Source: Thiobacillus sp. UBA2186
Lineage (GTDB): Bacteria > Pseudomonadota > Gammaproteobacteria > Burkholderiales > Thiobacillaceae
Direction of reading: 5' to 3'
DNA length: 7,489 nucleotides
NCBI GenBank assembly: GCA_002327405.1
Contig: DCVO01000159.1
Span: 3,603 to 11,091 of the forward strand
Positions 1 to 6,033 of the stretch are shown piece by piece. Both the position numbers and the translations under genes were made by a program. How positions within the stretch are numbered: the first letter of the stretch is position 1; the number at the start of each line of letters is the position of its first letter. The notes below the pieces were generated by a model, which saw only the letters and a program-made list of their open reading frames with translations, searched no databases and was not told the origin of the DNA.

Positions 1-284
1 GTGTACTCGTGGGTTTCGCCGGCGATCGCGGTCTTCAGGTTGTCGGAAGTGGGGCCGAAAGTCATGCCGGTGGCGGGATCGCCGCAGGTTTCCAGGTATT
101 CGAGGTGGCCATGGGCATGGCCGGTTTCGCCTTCGGCGGTGGAACGGAACACGGCAGCCACGTCGTTGTAGCCTTCAACGTCGGCTTTGGCTGCGAAATA
201 CAGGTAACGGCGGTTGGCTTGGGATTCGCCGGCGAAGGCGGCTTTCAGGTTGCCCTCGGTTTTGGAGCCTTTGAGTGCGGCCAT
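1..284 (-). CDS. rbr: Rubrerythrin, N-terminal part (runs off left edge)
   Basis: Rubrerythrins are cytoplasmic non-heme diiron proteins that reduce hydrogen peroxide to water with electrons from rubredoxin-like donors. The 94 visible residues, MAALKGSKTEGNLKAAFAGE onward, match the family start. The diiron ligands fall at the classical positions: Glu20, Glu53 and His56 (E-x-x-H), then Glu90 and Glu93 in a GETHEY motif. The ATG at 284-282 has a strong AAAGGAG ribosome site 6 bases upstream. The 3' end is outside the window, so I cannot tell whether a C-terminal rubredoxin domain is present or whether this is the short (about 140 aa) type. The gene is divergent from msrB and has its own strong promoter with an overlapping palindromic operator, which fits peroxide- or iron-responsive control. 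Family assignment is firm; the physiological role is inferred. Confidence 0.93.
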   Translation of the reverse strand, partial: MAALKGSKTEGNLKAAFAGESQANRRYLYFAAKADVEGYNDVAAVFRSTAEGETGHAHGHLEYLETCGDPATGMTFGPTSDNLKTAIAGETHEY

Positions 285-363
285 GGGTTTTCTCCTTTGA
301 TCAAAGCGGAAGGACAAAAATATCGCGGGCGCCCGGTCCTCCTTCAGGCGCTGCAAGGTTTAA

Positions 364-380
364 TTTAGACTTAGTCTAAA
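364..380. promoter_or_regulatory. Palindromic operator, Per-box-like (8-1-8)
   Basis: TTTAGACTTAGTCTAAA is a perfect inverted repeat of two 8-bp arms around one central base. It lies just downstream of the -10 box, at about +4 to +20 of the predicted rubrerythrin transcript, where a bound repressor would block the polymerase. The core TTAGACTnAGTCTAA shares the 7-1-7 layout of the Per box (TTATAATnATTATAA) of the Fur family, matching 5 of 7 bases per arm. The GACT/AGTC half-sites also recall Rrf2/IscR-type sites. That it is an operator is well supported by symmetry and position; which regulator binds it is inference. Confidence 0.6.
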
Positions 381-390
381 ACCTGTACAA

Positions 391-419
391 ACTATAGACC
401 GGTAAAAAAAGAGTGTCAA
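391..419 (-). promoter_or_regulatory. Sigma-70 promoter for rubrerythrin
   Basis: Read on the minus strand, a perfect -35 box TTGACA (414-419) is followed after exactly 17 bases by a -10 box TATAGT (391-396, five of six consensus bases). Transcription would start near 384, leaving a leader of about 100 nt before the rubrerythrin ATG. It is the best promoter match I saw in the window. Confidence 0.75.
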
Positions 420-427
420 CAGCAACC

Positions 428-455
428 TTTTTTCGCCTTGGGCAGGCGGAAAAAA
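428..455. repeat. Short inverted repeat with T6/A6 outer arms in the rbr-msrB gap
   Basis: A T6-CGCCT arm, a TGGGC loop and an AGGCG-G-A6 arm form an imperfect stem-loop (one unpaired G). It sits just upstream of the rubrerythrin -35 box. The T run precedes the stem and the A run follows it on the plus strand, and the same holds on the minus strand, so it is not a standard intrinsic terminator in either direction. It may be a protein site or an A-tract/UP-like segment. The rest of the gap (456-588) shows no convincing msrB promoter, only a GGAG ribosome site at 579-582. Confidence 0.4.
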
Positions 456-588
456 CAACGCTTGCCTTTGTGTCATCACGCGAAAGCCATGCTCTCATCA
501 TAGACATGGAGGGGGTGATTGCTGGCAGAATGCAAGGTCTTCAACCCCGCTGCGACCAAGACCTACCCTTCGCAGACCGGAGCAAACC

Positions 589-987
589 ATGACACGCAAA
601 ATAGACAAGAGCGATGCCGAATGGCAGGCCGAACTCGATCCGGAACAGTTCCATGTCTGCCGGCTGAAAGGTACCGAGCGCGCCTTTACCGGCAAATACT
701 GGGACAACCACGAAAAAGGCGTCTATCGCTGCGCCTGCTGCGGCGAGCCCCTGTTCGAGTCCGGCACCAAGTTCGATTCCGGCACCGGCTGGCCGAGCTT
801 TTATGCGCCCATGGGCCAGGATGCCATCGAGGAAGATACCGACCGCAGCCACGGCATGGTACGCACGGAAGTCGTGTGCAAGGCCTGCGGTGCCCATCTC
901 GGCCATGTATTCCCCGACGGGCCGCGCCCGACCGGGCTGCGCTACTGCATCAATTCGGCGTCGCTGAATTTCGAAAAGAAAGAATGA
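589..987 (+). CDS. msrB: Peptide-methionine (R)-S-oxide reductase MsrB
   Basis: MsrB reduces the R epimer of methionine sulfoxide in oxidised proteins, usually with thioredoxin as electron donor. This 132-residue protein is full length for the single-domain form and has no signal peptide, so it should be cytoplasmic. Zinc is bound by two CxxC pairs (Cys48/Cys51 and Cys97/Cys100). The GTGWPSF motif is at 65-71, GHVFPDGP at 105-112, and the catalytic Cys120 sits in RYCINSASL. Thr66 occupies the place where E. coli MsrB, as I recall it, has the resolving cysteine (SGCGWPSF), so this is probably a one-Cys-type enzyme or uses another cysteine such as Cys24. The ATG has GGAG six bases upstream. It is divergent from rubrerythrin, which supports an oxidative-damage role. 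Confidence 0.96.
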   Translation: MTRKIDKSDAEWQAELDPEQFHVCRLKGTERAFTGKYWDNHEKGVYRCACCGEPLFESGTKFDSGTGWPSFYAPMGQDAIEEDTDRSHGMVRTEVVCKACGAHLGHVFPDGPRPTGLRYCINSASLNFEKKE

Positions 988-994
988 ATCCAGT

Positions 995-1108
995 ATCCGC
1001 AGATGGCGCAGACATACGCAGATAAAATCCCTGTCGTTCCGGGGGTTCGGCAATCGCCGTTCGAACAAGCCCTGGAAATATCCGCGTTGACCTGCGAAAT
1101 CTGCGGAT
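995..1108. repeat. Palindromic intergenic repeat, family 1 copy A
   Basis: The left arm starts ATCCGCAGATGGCGCAGA at 995. The right arm ends with the near-complement CTGCGAAATCTGCGGAT at 1108. Arms of about 30 bp enclose a loop of about 50 bp that has its own small CGGC-AATC-GCCG stem. Within an arm the CGCAG-type unit recurs about every 9-10 bases. The same arms recur at 6556-6680. It fills most of the gap between msrB and the oxidoreductase, and its right edge supplies an ATG (1107) that is probably not the true start of the next gene. Short palindromes of this kind occur dispersed in many environmental bacteria; function unknown. Confidence 0.75.
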
Positions 1109-1136
1109 GAACCAATTTTTCCAAGGATATATTTCA

Positions 1137-1838
1137 GTGAGGATTTACCCCGCGCGCATTGCGCGCATCTGGCAGGCCACCCCCACCATCAAGGCCTTCG
1201 AACTGGAAGTCGACGACCCGGGCTACAAGCACCTGCCCGGGCAGTGGGTCGAGGTATCGGTAGTCATCGACGGCGACATCAAGACCAGCGGCTATTCCAT
1301 CACCACTTCGCCCACCCAGGCGGGCTTGGTCGGACTGGCGATCAAGACCAGTTCGACGCACCCGGTGACGCGCTGGCTGCATGCCGCGCGCGAGGGCGAT
1401 ATCGTCAACATCACGCGCGGCCAGGGGCCTTTCGTATTCCTCCCGGACATGGGCGAAGACATCGTGCTGATCGGCGGCGGCGTGGGCGTCACCCCTCTGC
1501 TTTCGATCTTCCGCTACGTGCGCGACGCTTCGCCTGAGACCCACGCCACGCTCTACTACAGCGTCAGCGAGCCGGACGAGATCCTGTTCCGCGAGGAACT
1601 GGAGCAGGCCGCGCGCCGGCACAACAACCTGAGCCTGGAAATCACCGTCACCCAGCCCTGCGAAAGCTGGAAAGGCCAGACCGGGCGCATCAACAAGCAC
1701 AAGCTGGCCGCGCTCAACGCCGCGCCGGATGCGCTGTTTTACCTGTGCGGGCCGCCCGGCATGGTCGACGACATGGAGAAATTCCTGCGCGACCTGGGCG
1801 TGCCGCCGAGCCGGATCATTTTCGAGAAGTGGTGGTAG
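1137..1838 (+). CDS. FAD/NAD(P)-binding oxidoreductase, OXNAD1/ferredoxin-reductase type
   Basis: This is a compact flavoprotein reductase of the ferredoxin-NADP reductase superfamily, expected to pass electrons between NAD(P)H and an unidentified partner. Counting 233 residues from GTG 1137, residues 1-100 form the FAD-binding barrel with PGQW at 34-37 and SGYSITTSP at 51-59. Residues 107-233 form the nucleotide-binding domain, with LIGGGVGVTPLLSIF at 111-125, CGPPGM at 204-209 and an aromatic FEKWW end. There is no iron-sulfur domain, signal peptide or membrane segment. Ser51 replaces the Arg of the classical RxYS flavin motif, which resembles the GFSICSSP pattern I recall for OXNAD1 proteins. 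I prefer GTG 1137, with AAGGA upstream, because the alternative ATG 1107 adds ten codons that begin in the palindromic repeat. The partner may be the downstream diheme cytochrome, but this is inference. Confidence 0.85.
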   Translation: MRIYPARIARIWQATPTIKAFELEVDDPGYKHLPGQWVEVSVVIDGDIKTSGYSITTSPTQAGLVGLAIKTSSTHPVTRWLHAAREGDIVNITRGQGPFVFLPDMGEDIVLIGGGVGVTPLLSIFRYVRDASPETHATLYYSVSEPDEILFREELEQAARRHNNLSLEITVTQPCESWKGQTGRINKHKLAALNAAPDALFYLCGPPGMVDDMEKFLRDLGVPPSRIIFEKWW

Positions 1839-1862
1839 CACGGCGAACCGACAAACTGCCAA

Positions 1863-2495
1863 GGAAGGTCTGAAGAAGCCCCAATTTTCATGAGCGAATC
1901 GCATGCATGAACATCAGCGGCAAGGTTTCGGGTGGAATCCGGGTGTTTTGCCCCGGCATCGCTCGCCCTTTCGGGCCATTTGCCGCTCATCGGACGCACC
2001 TTGCCCCTTGCATCCGCAACAGGTGGCGTCGCGCCAGCTACAGATTCGCCATGGGCGCAGGTGGCGAACAGGCGGTTCGCGTTCTTCATGAGGCCCTTGT
2101 AGCGCAGCTTCACGAAACCGAAGATGTTCTTGATGACACCGAAGGCGTGCTCGACCTTGGCGCGCACACGCGACTTGTTGCGGTTCTTCGCCCGCTGGAT
2201 TTCGTCGACTTCGCCCCGGTTCCGGCAGCGCCGGTGGGTCATGTCCTGCGCCATGGGCGCGCATTGTTTGATGGCCGCGGTTTGCCCCTGATAGGCACGG
2301 TCGCCCCAAACCCTGGTTTCCTCCCCGTGCAGCAGGTCGGGCAGCACCTGCGAATCCGCCACGTTGGCGGCAGTGGCCACCACCGCGTGGATGATCTTGC
2401 TCTTCGAGTCGACGCCGATGTGCGCCTTCATCCCGGTCACGTGCCAATATGAGTAATGCGCAACAGGGTTGTTCAGTGACTTTTGCAGAGTTTCC
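1863..2495 (-). mobile_element. IS5-family deletion derivative, copy 1 (633 bp)
   Basis: The ends are imperfect terminal inverted repeats: GGAAGGTCTGAAGAAG at 1863 and, inward from 2495 on the minus strand, GGAAACTCTGCAAAAG (12 of 16 identical). They resemble the IS5 end GGAAGGTGCGAATAAG. Full IS5-group elements are about 1.1-1.2 kb; this one is 633 bp because the front half of the transposase gene is absent. The right flank TTAA fits the IS5 target YTAR, but the left flank CCAA does not repeat it, so no clean 4-bp target duplication is seen. It inserted 24 bases after the stop of the oxidoreductase gene. It is the same length as copy 2 at 4732 and has the same missing segment. Confidence 0.85.
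2038..2495 (-). pseudogene. IS5-family transposase remnant, copy 1 (5' truncated, frameshifted)
   Basis: The translated remnant begins near GMKAHIGVDSKSKIIHAV and continues through WGDRAYQGQ, which carries the second catalytic Asp. It then reaches VRAKVEHAFGVIKNIFGF, which carries the catalytic Glu of the DDE triad, and RYKGLMKNANRLF. The N-terminal half with the first catalytic Asp and the DNA-binding region is missing. Compared with copy 2, an extra T near 2052 shifts the frame after ...LFATCA. The TAG at 2040-2038 is the position where copy 2 ends. No active transposase can be made from this copy. Confidence 0.85.
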
Positions 2496-2524
2496 TTAAG
2501 CAAAATGGGCGAACGAATAGACAA

Positions 2525-2556
2525 TTGCGGCGCTTTTTTTAAGCAGCTGTTAAAAT
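2525..2556 (+). promoter_or_regulatory. Possible extended -10 promoter for the YejM-like gene
   Basis: TGTTAAAAT at 2548-2556 matches the extended -10 pattern TGnTATAAT with one mismatch. A weak -35-like TTGCGG lies at 2525-2530, but the 20-base spacer is long. The site lies between the end of IS copy 1 and the gene, so the gene need not depend on the element for expression. Confidence 0.35.
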
Positions 2557-2616
2557 TCCATGCCTTACACTCTTGACTTGAGCCCGCGCGGGTTGTCCGC
2601 AGAGTGTTGCGCGGCG

Positions 2617-2623
2617 AAAGGAG
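2617..2623 (+). promoter_or_regulatory. Ribosome binding site fixing the start at 2628
   Basis: AAAGGAG ends four bases before ATG 2628. The in-frame upstream GTG at 2604 would place this site inside the coding region, so ATG 2628 is the better start. Confidence 0.7.
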
Positions 2624-2627
2624 CCCA

Positions 2628-4538
2628 ATGCTTACCCCCACCCATCAACGTCGCCTGCTGAATTACTTCTTTCTCGCCGTTTGGCTGGTGCTGCTTTACG
2701 TCACGCACGAGACCGTCAATTTCAGCGCGGCTTGGGACCATGGCGGCCTGGCCGCTGCTTTCATTGTCGCCGCATGGTTAAGCTATTGCGGACTTTACCT
2801 GTTGCCGTCCCTGCTGCTGACCAGGCTGACCGGCTATCTGGTGCACCGGAAACAGCCGCCGGAGCAAATGGCAAAGACCATGGCGGTGTATGCGGTTGCC
2901 ATTGCCAGCAGCAGCCTGACAACCCTGTTTTTTTATGCCAACGCCAAGCTGCATGAGCTTTACGGAATTTTCGTCAACGGCTTCGTCATCAATCTGGTGG
3001 TAACACCAGGCGGCCTGCAATCCCTCGGCGGCAGCGGCGCCACCAATCTGGGGTTTGCCCTGATTGCCTTGGGCATCCTGCTGTTCCAGGTTGCCCTGCT
3101 GACCGGCATTCATTTCATTTACCGCAAGCGGCCAAACCGGCGCGCCATGCCCCGCCCTTTCTTCAAGGCTGTCTTCGCACTGCTGCTGCTCGCCATGCTT
3201 GCCGACCGCAGCATATATGCCTACAGCGACGCCTTCGGCAAAACCGAGATGCTGGCGCTGTCGGAAGATATTCCGTTTTACCTCGGCTTCACTTCGCGCA
3301 ACTTGTTCAGAACACTGGGCTTTGAAGTGGCCAGGGAAAAGAAGCTGGCCATGACCAAGGGTGATCACCTCAGATACCCGCTGAACACCCTGCAGATTAA
3401 AAAGCCGGCCAAGCCGTACAACATCGTCTGGCTGGCGGCAGAATCGTGGCGTGCCGATACGCTGACCGGGGAGATCATGCCAGCCACCAGCAGCTTTGCC
3501 GCTCAGGCCCAGCGATTCGCCAACCACTATAGCGGGGGGAATGGCACCCGCGTCGGCATATTCACCATGTTCACCGGCATCCCCGGCACCTACTGGGACA
3601 CCTTCCTCAAGGAGCACCGCGGCGCCGCCATCATCGATGTGCTCAAAGAGCAGCAATACCAGATGTCGTTCTATACCAGCGGAGCGTTTACCTACCCGGA
3701 ATTCGACCAGTCCATCTTCAGCCAGGTGCCGCGAACCGATCTGCACCAAATAGACGAACGGCTGGAAAACTGGCAAAAAGACCGCGTCAACGTGCAGCAC
3801 ATGCTCGAATTCATCGATAAACGGGCGCCAGACAAGCCTTTCTTTACCTTCATGTTTTTCGAGTCGCCCCATGCACGCTACTATTTCCCCCAGGAAAGCG
3901 TCATCCGGCGCCCATACAGGGATGACATCAACTACGCCACGCTCGGCAAAGAGGAGCTGGCCAGCAACATCACCCTGATCAAGAACCGCTACCTGAACGC
4001 GGTGCATCATCTCGATAGCCAGTTTGCGCGGGTTTTTGAACATCTCCGGCAAAACAAGCTGCTGGAAAACACCATCGTCATCGTCACCGGAGACCATGGC
4101 GAGGAATTCATGGAGCACGGCTTCTGGGGGCACAACTCCACATTCTCGGAACAGCAGGTTCGACCGCCTCTGGTGCTCTGGATCCCCGGTGCACAGCCGG
4201 CTGTGCACGACAAACTCACCAGCCATATGGATATCGCCGCAACCCTGATGCCGCGCCTGGGCGTCATCAACCCGCCGCATGATTACACGGTAGGCATTGA
4301 CCTGCTCTCTGCCCAACAGCATGAACACATCACCCTAAGCGACTGGTCGCGCATGGGCTATGTCGACCAGTCCATCAAAATCACCCTGCCCATGAACATG
4401 AAAGGAATCGGCAGCGGAAAGGTGACCGGGCCCCGCGATGAGCCCCGGTCAGCAGAGAGTGCTCGCCAGGCTTTCGAGCATGAGCAGCCGCATTTGGTGC
4501 AGATGATGCAGGAGTTCGGCCAGTTCAGAAGAAAATAG
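2628..4538 (+). CDS. YejM/PbgA- and LtaS-like inner-membrane sulfatase-fold protein
   Basis: This 636-residue protein has about five N-terminal membrane segments (roughly residues 10-27, 41-64, 84-103, 141-165 and 179-198), a linker, then a periplasmic alkaline-phosphatase/sulfatase-fold domain from about 260. RYPLNTL at 249-255, MPATSSFAAQAQRF at 284-297, GIFTMFTGIPGTYW at 310-323 and DIAATLMPRL at 535-544 follow the layout I recall for E. coli YejM, including its DUF3413-type membrane part. Likely metal and catalytic residues are present: Glu272 (AAESW), Thr307 (GNGTR, nucleophile position), Asp489-His490 (TGDHGEE), His497 and His502. Relatives transfer phosphoglycerol or phosphoethanolamine, or (YejM) regulate lipopolysaccharide synthesis through LapB/LpxC. 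The substrate here is unknown. The gene stands alone between two IS5 derivatives and looks somewhat more AT-rich than its neighbours by eye, hinting at separate acquisition. Confidence 0.85.
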   Translation: MLTPTHQRRLLNYFFLAVWLVLLYVTHETVNFSAAWDHGGLAAAFIVAAWLSYCGLYLLPSLLLTRLTGYLVHRKQPPEQMAKTMAVYAVAIASSSLTTLFFYANAKLHELYGIFVNGFVINLVVTPGGLQSLGGSGATNLGFALIALGILLFQVALLTGIHFIYRKRPNRRAMPRPFFKAVFALLLLAMLADRSIYAYSDAFGKTEMLALSEDIPFYLGFTSRNLFRTLGFEVAREKKLAMTKGDHLRYPLNTLQIKKPAKPYNIVWLAAESWRADTLTGEIMPATSSFAAQAQRFANHYSGGNGTRVGIFTMFTGIPGTYWDTFLKEHRGAAIIDVLKEQQYQMSFYTSGAFTYPEFDQSIFSQVPRTDLHQIDERLENWQKDRVNVQHMLEFIDKRAPDKPFFTFMFFESPHARYYFPQESVIRRPYRDDINYATLGKEELASNITLIKNRYLNAVHHLDSQFARVFEHLRQNKLLENTIVIVTGDHGEEFMEHGFWGHNSTFSEQQVRPPLVLWIPGAQPAVHDKLTSHMDIAATLMPRLGVINPPHDYTVGIDLLSAQQHEHITLSDWSRMGYVDQSIKITLPMNMKGIGSGKVTGPRDEPRSAESARQAFEHEQPHLVQMMQEFGQFRRK

Positions 4539-4731
4539 CCGGGCACGCATCGGAGGATTTTAAAAAGAATCCACGGATGCTTTTGAAGTCTTCCGGGTTG
4601 AATCTACAAAACACGTGAAGATGGGCTGGCGCACAGGCTCACCATCCCGCTTGCCGCGCACTTGCAAAGACGAGAGGGAATAACGGTTATCGACTGCGGG
4701 TGTTCAACGTGGAGCTAACCAGTTCCCCTGA

Positions 4732-5364
4732 GGAAGGTCTGAAGAAGCCCCGATTTTCATGAGCGAATCGCATGCATGAACATCAGCGGCAAGGTTTCGG
4801 GGTGGATTCCGGGCGTTTTGCCCCGGCATCGCTCGACCTTTCGGGCCATTTGCCGCTCATCGGACGCACCTTGCCCCTTGAACTCGCAACAGGTGGCGTC
4901 GCGCCAGCTACAAATTCGCCAGGGCGCAGGTGACGAACAAACGGTTCGCGTTCTTCATCAGTCCCTTGTAGCGCAGCTTCACGAAACCGAAGATGTTCTT
5001 GATGACACCGAAGGCGTGCTCGACCTTGGCGCGCACCCGCGACTTGTTGCGGTTCTTCGCCCGCTGGATTTCATCGACTTCGCCCCGGTTCCGGCAGCGC
5101 CGGTGGGTCATGTCCTGCGCCCTGGGCGCGCATTGCCTGATGGCCGCCGTTTGCCCCTGATAGGCACGGTCGCCCCAAACCCTGGTTTCCTCCCCGTGCA
5201 GCAGGTCGGGCAGCACCTGCGAATCCGCCACGTTGGCGGCAGTGGCCACCACCGCGTGGATGATCTTGCTCTTCGAGTCGACGCCGATGTGCGCCTTCAT
5301 CCCGGTCACGTGCCAATATGAGTAATGCGCAACAGGGTTGTTCAGTGACTTTTGCAGAGTTTCC
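4732..5364 (-). mobile_element. IS5-family deletion derivative, copy 2 (633 bp)
   Basis: It has the same termini as copy 1: GGAAGGTCTGAAGAAG at 4732 and GTTTCC ending at 5364. The length is exactly the same, with about 21 differences by eye (19 substitutions and two compensating 1-base indels). All differences lie in the left two thirds; the right 215 bases are identical. Flanks are CTGA on the left and CTAA on the right. CTAA fits the IS5 target YTAR, and CTGA could be a mutated copy of it. The element ends 60 bases before the cytochrome c start, so it replaces or displaces whatever lay further upstream of that gene. Confidence 0.85.
4908..5364 (-). pseudogene. IS5-family transposase remnant, copy 2 (5' truncated)
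   Basis: The frame is open from the right end of the element to TAG at 4910-4908. It encodes ETLQKSLNNPVAHYSYWHV, then GMKAHIGVDSKSKIIHAV, WGDRAYQGQ (second Asp), VRAKVEHAFG (Glu) and a final LFVTCALANL. The N-terminal half and first catalytic Asp are missing, as in copy 1. Reading through the TAG would give LARRHLL, a tail typical of IS5-family transposases, so the stop may itself be an inherited nonsense mutation. The frame continues outside the element to an ATG at 5426 opposite the cytochrome start, but that extension is a chance fusion. If translated from ATG 5300 it could at most yield a catalytic-domain fragment. Confidence 0.85.
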
Positions 5365-5424
5365 CTAAAGACTTCGATTTCGCACCCGTTAACGGAATTG
5401 CAATACCATTGTCTTAAATCGATC

Positions 5425-6021
5425 ATGAAAAAAATCGCTTACCCCCTCCTTGCCGGCTTGATGCTGATTTCCTCGGCGCACGCGGCCGATCCCAAACCGA
5501 CGCCGGACGAAACCGCGCTCAGAAACGGGCAGAAAAGCGCCCAATTCTGCCGCCATTGCCACGGCGTGGGCGGCAGCAGCGTACGCGAGGACACGCCCAA
5601 TCTGGCCGGCCAGAACGAGGCTTATCTGCTCACCCAGATGGAGAAATTCGTATCGGGGAAACGCAAGAACGAATTCATGGAAGGGCTGATCAAGGCGCTC
5701 ACGCCCGAAGAGCGCAAAAACATCGCGCTGTATTTTTCGCAGCAGGAAGTCGTCGTGAAGCCGGTCGCGAACGCCGCCCAGGCCGCGTCGGGCAAGAGGC
5801 TGTACGAAAGCCTGTGCATCAGCTGTCACGGCGCCACGGCCTACGGCACGGAAAAAGTCCCGCGCCTGGCCAGCCAGCAGCCGCCCTATCTGCAGGATTC
5901 GCTCAAGCGCTATCGCAGCGGCAGCGGCGAGCGCATCGACCCGTTGATGGCCGCCTACACCCGCAACCTCAAGGACGCCGACATCGTGAACCTGTCGGCT
6001 TATTTGGCGAGCATGCGGTAA
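5425..6021 (+). CDS. Diheme cytochrome c, c4-like, exported
   Basis: This periplasmic electron-transfer protein of 198 residues has a signal peptide MKKIAYPLLAGLMLISSAHA (probable cleavage after Ala20). Two similar heme domains follow. CRHCH at 42-46 with candidate axial Met85 (EFMEGLIKAL) forms the first; CISCH at 131-135 with candidate Met175 (PLMAAYTRNL) forms the second. The PNLAGQ...YL..QM..F pattern at 58-75 and PRLASQ...YL at 146-156 are the internal duplication typical of cytochrome c4, which usually feeds terminal oxidases or nitrogen/sulfur respiration. ATG 5425 is chosen because the signal peptide begins there; upstream in-frame codons lie in the IS element. No clear Shine-Dalgarno sequence precedes it. 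Before the IS block it would have followed the OXNAD-type reductase closely. Confidence 0.92.
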   Translation: MKKIAYPLLAGLMLISSAHAADPKPTPDETALRNGQKSAQFCRHCHGVGGSSVREDTPNLAGQNEAYLLTQMEKFVSGKRKNEFMEGLIKALTPEERKNIALYFSQQEVVVKPVANAAQAASGKRLYESLCISCHGATAYGTEKVPRLASQQPPYLQDSLKRYRSGSGERIDPLMAAYTRNLKDADIVNLSAYLASMR

Positions 6022-6033
6022 GGCGGAAGATTG

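Larger units (their letters stand above)
1863..5364. mobile_element. Candidate composite block: IS5 derivative - YejM-like gene - IS5 derivative
   Basis: Two same-orientation, equal-length IS5 derivatives enclose one gene, the layout of a composite transposon. The outer flanking tetramers are CCAA (1859-1862) and CTAA (5365-5368), which differ at one base. The inner flanks are TTAA and CTGA. A decayed 4-bp duplication around the whole block is therefore possible but not shown. Neither copy encodes an active transposase, so movement would need an enzyme supplied from elsewhere. The alternative is two independent insertions beside a resident gene. Confidence 0.3.

Noticed and set aside
519..540. 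Possible sigma-54-like GG...GC element before msrB (TGGCAGAATGCA)
   Set aside because: The GG and GC are separated by 6 bases instead of the required 10.
1907..2452. Long plus-strand open frame of 181 codons inside IS copy 1, repeated at 4776-5321 in copy 2
   Set aside because: It is the complement of the transposase remnant, which has clear IS5-family motifs. The plus-strand frame persists only because of GC-rich codon structure.
2778..4328. Minus-strand open frame of 516 codons opposite the YejM-like gene
   Set aside because: It is a shadow of the real plus-strand gene, which has a ribosome site, membrane segments and sulfatase motifs; the antisense translation shows no recognisable domain.
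4565..4585. ATCCACGGATG near 4570 resembling an arm of palindrome family 1
   Set aside because: Only about 11 bases match and no second arm was found nearby, so it may be chance or an untraceable remnant.
5352..5380. Hybrid promoter for cytochrome c using a TTGCAG -35 in the IS end
   Set aside because: No acceptable -10 box lies at 16-18 bases downstream.
5365..5426. Extension of the copy 2 transposase frame to an ATG opposite the cytochrome c start
   Set aside because: The extension lies outside the element boundary and antisense to the cytochrome leader, so it is a chance in-frame join.
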